A stretch of 64,000 nucleotides of DNA from Hymenoscyphus infarciens (taxonomy: Eukaryota > Ascomycota > Leotiomycetes > Helotiales > Helotiaceae): the NCBI GenBank assembly GCA_001414345.1, contig LLCB01000225.1, positions 1 through 64,000 of the forward strand, read 5' to 3'. Below, piece after piece: positions 58,725 to 64,000 of this stretch (its first letter is position 1; each line of letters starts with the position of its first letter). The notes below the pieces were generated by a model that worked only from the letters and a program-made list of their open reading frames with translations, was not told where the DNA came from and made no database searches. Position numbers and translations under genes: made by a program.

Positions 58725-60843
58725 ATGACACGAAAAGGTCTGAGCTTCGTGCTCACGGCTATCCCATTGGTGGTTGCTTCGCCCATTGCTGTAAGTGTTC
58801 AAAGAAATCATTTCCCACTATTTTCCAATATACTGAACAAATACCAGAACCCGTATGGTCCTTACAAACCACCACCATATCAATCTCCTCCGGCTCAGCC
58901 AAATCCTCCAGCTGGCCCAGTTCCTGGTCTTCCTCTTCCACCCATCCTACCTACTTCGACAGTTGGAGGAGCAGATGGTGTCTCGCTTCCGGGTTCTCTA
59001 CCATCTCTTTCCATCAGCTTGCCATTACCAGGTCTTCCCTCGCCTCCCGCAGCTTTACCAACTTATGGGGCCCCTCCGCCAAATCTCCCATCCCTTCCAA
59101 TTCCAACTATAACAGTGGGAGGGTCCGATGGTTCAGCCACTTCTCTGCCAATCGTGGGTCCGATCTTCAGTTCCGCATCTACAACCACAATCATTGTCAC
59201 AGTTTATCCCTCAGCACCTCTCGCTTCAATCCCCGTTGCTTCCATTCCGCTTACGACAATCACTTCTCTAGTGACTGTCACTTTGCCAAATGTCCCTATT
59301 TCCACAGGTGCAGTTGATGGCGTTACCCTTCCGGCACCACCAATTTCTGCTCCTCCTTATGGCCATCCACAACCACCCCCATATTCTCCCTCGCCACCTC
59401 CTCCAAACGTGGTAGGAGGTGATGGTCTATTTGGACCTGGTGGTATCTTCGGCGGGAAACCCAACTCTGGTCAAAATGGAGGCGGAGGGTTCATCGGCAC
59501 ACCAGCTCCCCCAAGTTCATCAAATGGGGGGTATGGATACGGAGGCGGTAGTCCTCCAAAACATGGGGGTGGCGATCCCAATTCATCGGATTTCTGCGAT
59601 GATCCTTTCTTCTCAGGAGCGTCGTCTACCCTTTCGAAATTCTGCTCTGGCTCATCGACGAGTGGTTCGAGTGGAACCAGCAACCCTCCTCCCAGTCCTC
59701 CTTCCACGCCATCCTCTTCACCTGCTGGTAACCCATATTATAAGCGAGAGACCTCATCACAAGCTACACCCGAAAACCCGACGAGTCCCCTTCCTCCGCC
59801 TACAAGTCCTACGTCAGGACAACAAGGTCAACTCCAAGAAATCCTCCAAGCATGTGAAAAATTTCTATTCACCTTCGGCCCAGAAATTTGCCCTAAGATT
59901 ATACAATTGATTCCTCTCTCCTCTCTTCCCGCAAACGGGGGTTCCCTATCACCTTCCGAGATAGAGGCTCTCATCCAGGCAGCTCTAGGACAACTCACTC
60001 ACCCATTTCAAGCTGCTAAGCGAGATACCCCATCCTCACCCCCAACACCGGCATCCATCCTCGCAGCATGCGAAAAAGCCTTCACAGAACTTCCAGCCTC
60101 CAACCCCTTCGCACTCGATGGCACGAAAATTTGTACCGCGGTTATAGGACTCATTCCTTTCTCAGAGCTTCCCACAAATGGAGGGACCTTGACAGCAGAT
60201 CAGTTGAAAGCAATCATCGAGTCTGTTCTCAAGAACTATGGCGGGTTTGTGAAGAGACAAGGATATCATTTCCCTGGCTCTGGATCTGGATCTTCGAGCT
60301 CTGGATCTCCTGCTCCATCTCCTAACCCACCAACTCCACCATATGATTCAGGTTCGACTGGTGGTTCTTCGGGTTCCTCAGGACCACCAGCACCCCCAAT
60401 TTCACCACCCCATCCCCCAACTATCCCCACCCAACCACCCTCAAGTCCGCCATACACACCAAAACCACCAAGTAACCCCTCTCCACCAGCAACAGTCGGA
60501 CCCTCGGGCTCCGATCTCCGTAAGTAAACTGTTCTTTTCTCCTCCTTGAAGTTAGTGATTGAGAGATCGAGGGGAATTGAAACATCCTCTTTCCCTCCCT
60601 CCTTCCTTCCTCTCGTTTCATTTACTCATAATACTCCTTCCAAAAAGACGAAAAAGGAAAAACGAAACAAAAACAAAGCAAAAAGCTAACCAGAAAACAG
60701 AAGCAGGAATAGCAGCAGGCATAGCCGCTCAACTAGCCAACTCCCTCGGCCCAAACGGGGAATTCAATCCCGGGAATTTCTTCGGTGACGATGGAAAGGG
60801 TTCCTCTTCTCCAGGTGGAAGTGGAAAGGGGGGGTATTATTAA
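58725..60843 (+). CDS. Secreted proline/glycine-rich protein with two duplicated two-Cys modules
   Basis: Exon 1 is 58725-60519 and exon 2 is 60701-60843; the intron begins GTAAGT and ends ACAG with a CTAAC branch site, restoring the frame to a product of 645 residues. An alternative acceptor 3 bases downstream also keeps frame. Residues 1-19 are a signal peptide ending near VVAS. Most of the rest is Pro, Ser and Gly with repeated GG-x-DG motifs (near 81, 132, 231), typical of wall-associated or extracellular proteins. Residues 367-426 and 443-505 are two copies of one helical module, each with a CEK motif and a second Cys (377/389 and 449/470), and each with a LIP-x-S-x-LP-x-NGG motif. Lys-Arg pairs at 340-341, 432-433 and 510-511 bracket the modules exactly, as Kex2 sites would. 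The C-terminal exon adds a small Ala/Gly-rich tail (AGIAAGIAAQLANSLG). Function unknown; I do not recognise the module family. Confidence 0.8.
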
Positions 60844-61499
60844 ACTTCTTGATTAAAGTTTCTCGGTTACAGTGTTTTTCATTTGTCTGTGGAAATGGGT
60901 GCGTTGGGAATTTGAGAAGAGGATGATGATGAGGTGGGGGGGAGGAGGCACTTGCCGTTCGAATATTTCACACACTGTCCTTATTTACTTTCATACTTTT
61001 CCTATAGTAATCGGTAATCAGATAATTCCTTCGCGTGCTTTCTTCTCCTGGCATCAAACAGGTACTGATTGATAAACAAGTTGAGGGGCAAGAAGGTGGG
61101 CGTGGGCACTTGCCACTTTTCACTAGATATGGCGGGATTCCATAAATTTCCTCTCCCAACTGTTCACATTCCGACGAATACAGACAAGCAAACTATGATC
61201 CTACTATCATCCGTCTCCAAAATATCAATAATACAAAGTACTTTTGTAATCTTTAAAACAAATAAAAAGGGGAAAGAGTGATCAACACACAAGAAGAAAC
61301 GAATGTCCAATGAACAAAAGAGAAACCCATTTTCCAGACATAACCTCATGGCCATTCATCATACCCATCAATCCATCTCTCGTTCCAATGCTCACCCAGG
61401 CACAACCCACATCCCACACCACAATACCACAATACCACCACCCCAGACCACCCACCTCCCACCAAAAAAACAAAAAAAAAGCACAACAAAACCAAAGCC
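60844..61499. other. Short region between convergent genes
   Basis: Shared 3' flank of the proline-rich protein gene and the permease gene, which point at each other. Strand-asymmetric (C-rich plus strand after 61380). No gene supported. Confidence 0.6.
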
Positions 61500-63608
61500 T
61501 CACACCTCCCCAACCCGTCCCCGACTATCAAACTTCCTCAACTCCTCCCCCTCAACCCCCATCCCAGTCCCCGTACTAATCCCACTAACCCCCCTACTAA
61601 CCGTCCCCGCATTCCCCCCATCTACCAATTCCTTCTCACTAACCCCCACACTCCCCAAAGTCTTAACCTCACACTCATCCCCCACCCCGCCCCTCCAAAG
61701 CTGCCCCTTCGCCAACCTAACGAACCAAGGCGGCTGACTACCACTCGGTTTATACGTCCAATACTCCGCCGAGTCCGCGTCGGGAGGTTGTATCCTTCCC
61801 CGACTAAGTTTTTTAGTGATATAGATGAGGCTGTTAAGCGTAGCGTACGAGAAGATGCCAGCGATGAGACCGTACGCCACGGAGTAGGTGAGGGGCATAC
61901 AAGCAACCGTCACGAACGCGGGGACAGCATCACCGATGAACCCCCAGTTTACAGCGGTGACTTGTCGCATCATCATACAACCAACCAGTATGAGTGTGCA
62001 TCCCGTCGCCCACGGAGGGATACTCGCAAAAATCGGCGCAAAGAAAATAGACACCAAAAAACAAACCCCCGTTGTTATAGCAGTCAACCCCGTGCGTCCA
62101 CCATCAGTAATCCCCGCACCGCTCTCGATAAAAGCTGTCGCAGGACTACACCCAAACAAACTCCCAATACTAATCATCATCGCATCCGTACAATACGCCA
62201 ACGTACTGCGCGGAAAGTCCCCAGTCTCAGGATCCGTAGCACCCGCGAATCGAGCCATGGAGAAAAGAGTTGCGGTGGAGTCAATGATGTCAACGTATAG
62301 GAACGTGAAGAGAGCAAGGGCGAAATGGCCCCCTGCACCGGTGATATCCCAATCTTGCGCTGCGAGAGTGTTTTGGATGGGGTGGAAGGAGACAACTCGC
62401 TTGAAGAAGGCGTACATTTGGTTTCCCTCGTCGGTGTGGGGGAAGTATGTGAATGAGGTATTGCGACTGTGGTTGTTAGCAAGTGGGGTCTGGAAAGGAG
62501 AAGGGGGTCGGGAGAGCTTACGGCCAGGACATGATAGATACAACAGAGATCCCGATGATTATGGCGGACTTGACACGATAGGACATGAGCCAGGCGGTTA
62601 GGACTCCGCCGCACATGATGCCTATCCACATCTAAGATAATGGTGAGTATAGCTACCTAAAGGGAAGGGGGTAGGTACAGTGGGACTTGTCATCTTGTGA
62701 CTTGTGCATCCTCCGGTGGTTTGGTCAATGTATTGAGTTGGGCATCCTGCGAGATCTGTGGGAGAGTTTCTTGAGCCAGAAATCATGCCAATTCCGGAGG
62801 ATGATAGGCCGACCTCTGTCAGGAACAAACCAATGCCGACACCACTTGCAACTTTGATGGAACCAGGTATAAGTCGGACGAGCCATTGTCGCATGCCTAT
62901 CAATGATAGAAATACGAAAATGAACCCTTCAATGAAAACTGCCGTTAGGGCGAGACGATACGACACAGAACCTCCACCTCGAACACCAACAACTTGGAAG
63001 GTGAAATAGGCATTAAGTCCCATTCCGGGTCTATATATCATTAGATCGGTCTTGTGAGATTTGCCAGAGAACATACGCTAATGCAACAGGAAGATTCGTC
63101 AAGAAACCAAAAGCAATGGACCCGATGCCAGCAATGGCTGCTGTCGCAGTGACCAAGTCTCTCTTGATGTCTTTGTTTGTCAGTCAAAACATCTGGACAA
63201 ATGAAGTAATACTTACCGATAAGACAATCATTATACTCTGAATTGTTCAAGCAAAGTGGATCTGCAGTGTCTTTGCATACACAAGTCCCACCACTCTGAC
63301 CCAAAATTGATGACTTGGACAATTAGTAACAAAGAGTGACAAATACATTCACAACTTACGTTGACTGCGATGATATATGCCATGGTAAAGAAAGTCGTCA
63401 GTCCAGCATGTAGTTCTGTAAAGAAGCTAGAGCCAGGTTGAACTTTGTGCTGTAAAGTGTTAGAGCCAAGAAGGCCATTGAATGTTTCAAGTAAGAGTAC
63501 TTTGAAGTAACTTACATGACCCGATCCATCGAGGCGAAATACTCTACCAAAGGTAGAGGAGGATATTTTCCTATCCAAGTCTCTGATGGAATCTTTCAAA
63601 CCAAACAT
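61500..63608 (-). CDS. azgA: AzgA-type purine (adenine/guanine/hypoxanthine) permease
   Basis: Seven exons on the minus strand: 63608-63516, 63449-63360, 63313-63217, 63170-63077, 63030-62679, 62631-62522 and 62466-61500. Six introns of 46-66 bp with GT-AG ends all keep frame, giving 600 residues, close to the roughly 580 of Aspergillus AzgA. Recognisable family signatures in order: FGRVFRLDGSGH at the N-terminus, GSSFFTELHAGLTTFFTMAY, the Cys-containing GGTCVC loop, DIKRDLVTATAA, PGMGLNAYF, MSYRVKSAII, ATAFIESGAGITDGGRTGLT and a C-terminal hydrophilic tail. The AzgA family are proton symporters of the plasma membrane that import hypoxanthine, adenine and guanine for salvage or nitrogen use. 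The N-terminal ATG is the first in frame and the N-terminus fits the family. No purine-catabolic neighbour is in the window. The symbol is by family resemblance; a paralog is possible. Confidence 0.9.
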
Positions 63609-63900
63609 GATGAAAGACAATGATTCGAGAGAGAATTGCACATGTAAGAAACGTGGCGGAAGCGAAAAGATATACGAGAAATCGGATGGGAAACGGCTCA
63701 GACAATGTTGACAGCGGCTGTCAAAAGTGCTTGTGTAGTGGAAAGCGATTGCAAAACGGATTGTCCGTAAATACAATCGGATCGGACCGGACTTCCATAA
63801 GCCATCCAATTGTCTATGCATCTGTCACCGGCGGCTAGCAACTTGAAAATTACTTTTAAGGAAAATTTCAAGGAAAAAAGTGACACTACATGTAATACGC
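63609..63900. other. Upstream region of the permease gene
   Basis: About 290 bases of normal composition; probable promoter. Overlapping open frames here run antisense or into exon 1 and are not called. Confidence 0.5.
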
Positions 63901-63911
63901 TCGCCACAGGC

Positions 63912-64000
63912 AGAAGCTGAAACGGAGAAGAAAGCTACGAAAGTCCGAGTGGGACGAGAACTGCTTGACCAAGTGGGCAAGATCGTAGTCAAGGTATCAA
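63912..64000 (+). CDS. Possible exon of a plus-strand gene running off the window
   Basis: From an acceptor-like CCACAG at about 63906-63911 the plus strand is open to the edge and reads as a charged, well-balanced protein (AEAETEKKATKVRVGRELL and on). The composition looks more like real coding than chance, but it is only about 29 residues, and no upstream exon or start is visible. Function unknown. Confidence 0.25.

Overview
The window looks like the genome of a filamentous ascomycete (Pezizomycotina; Leotiomycetes is my guess, not shown). Evidence: normal-GC segments carry genes with 46-68 bp GT-AG introns and CTAAC-type branch sites, and they alternate sharply with long AT-rich blocks. 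The AT-rich blocks are depleted in CA/TG dinucleotides, and CAA/CAG codons have become TAA/TAG throughout. That is the signature of repeat-induced point mutation (RIP) acting on transposons.

Layout. 1-7735: RIP-degraded block containing most of a Ty3/gypsy element on the minus strand. 7782-8784: a 5'-truncated gene with a helical N-terminal domain and two C-terminal pseudo-repeats arranged like the HET-s amyloid domain. 8785-17385: normal DNA with a bHLH regulator (10689-11666, minus) and an 867-residue single-pass membrane protein of unknown function (14390-16993, plus). 17385-30000: a nest of elements. A Ty3 element (20928-29398, 324-bp LTRs, CTTAT target duplication) carries a 4.78-kb element with hAT-like ends in its gag region. 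That element is in turn invaded by an 831-bp TRIM-like mini LTR element. A 278-bp hAT-type MITE sits in the Ty3 3' LTR. 30656-30821: a solo LTR. 30902-45078: a 14.2-kb Ty3-like element of the same LTR family, minus strand, with 184-bp LTRs and a GCGCT duplication, holding about 6 kb of apparent extra coding sequence downstream of pol.

45079-64000: mostly normal DNA. It holds a cAMP-receptor-like GPCR gene (47333-48814, minus, 3 exons), a gene-poor stretch of about 10 kb with a 517-bp hAT-type MITE, a secreted proline-rich protein gene (58725-60843, plus, 2 exons), and an AzgA-type purine permease gene (61500-63608, minus, 7 exons).

The host genes are unrelated functions, each with its own promoter; I see no biosynthetic cluster. 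The most interesting items are the HET-s-like gene at the edge of a transposon block and the datable transposon nest with intact target duplications. Exon structures were worked out by hand from splice signals and reading-frame continuity. Family names rest on recognised motifs, not on searches.
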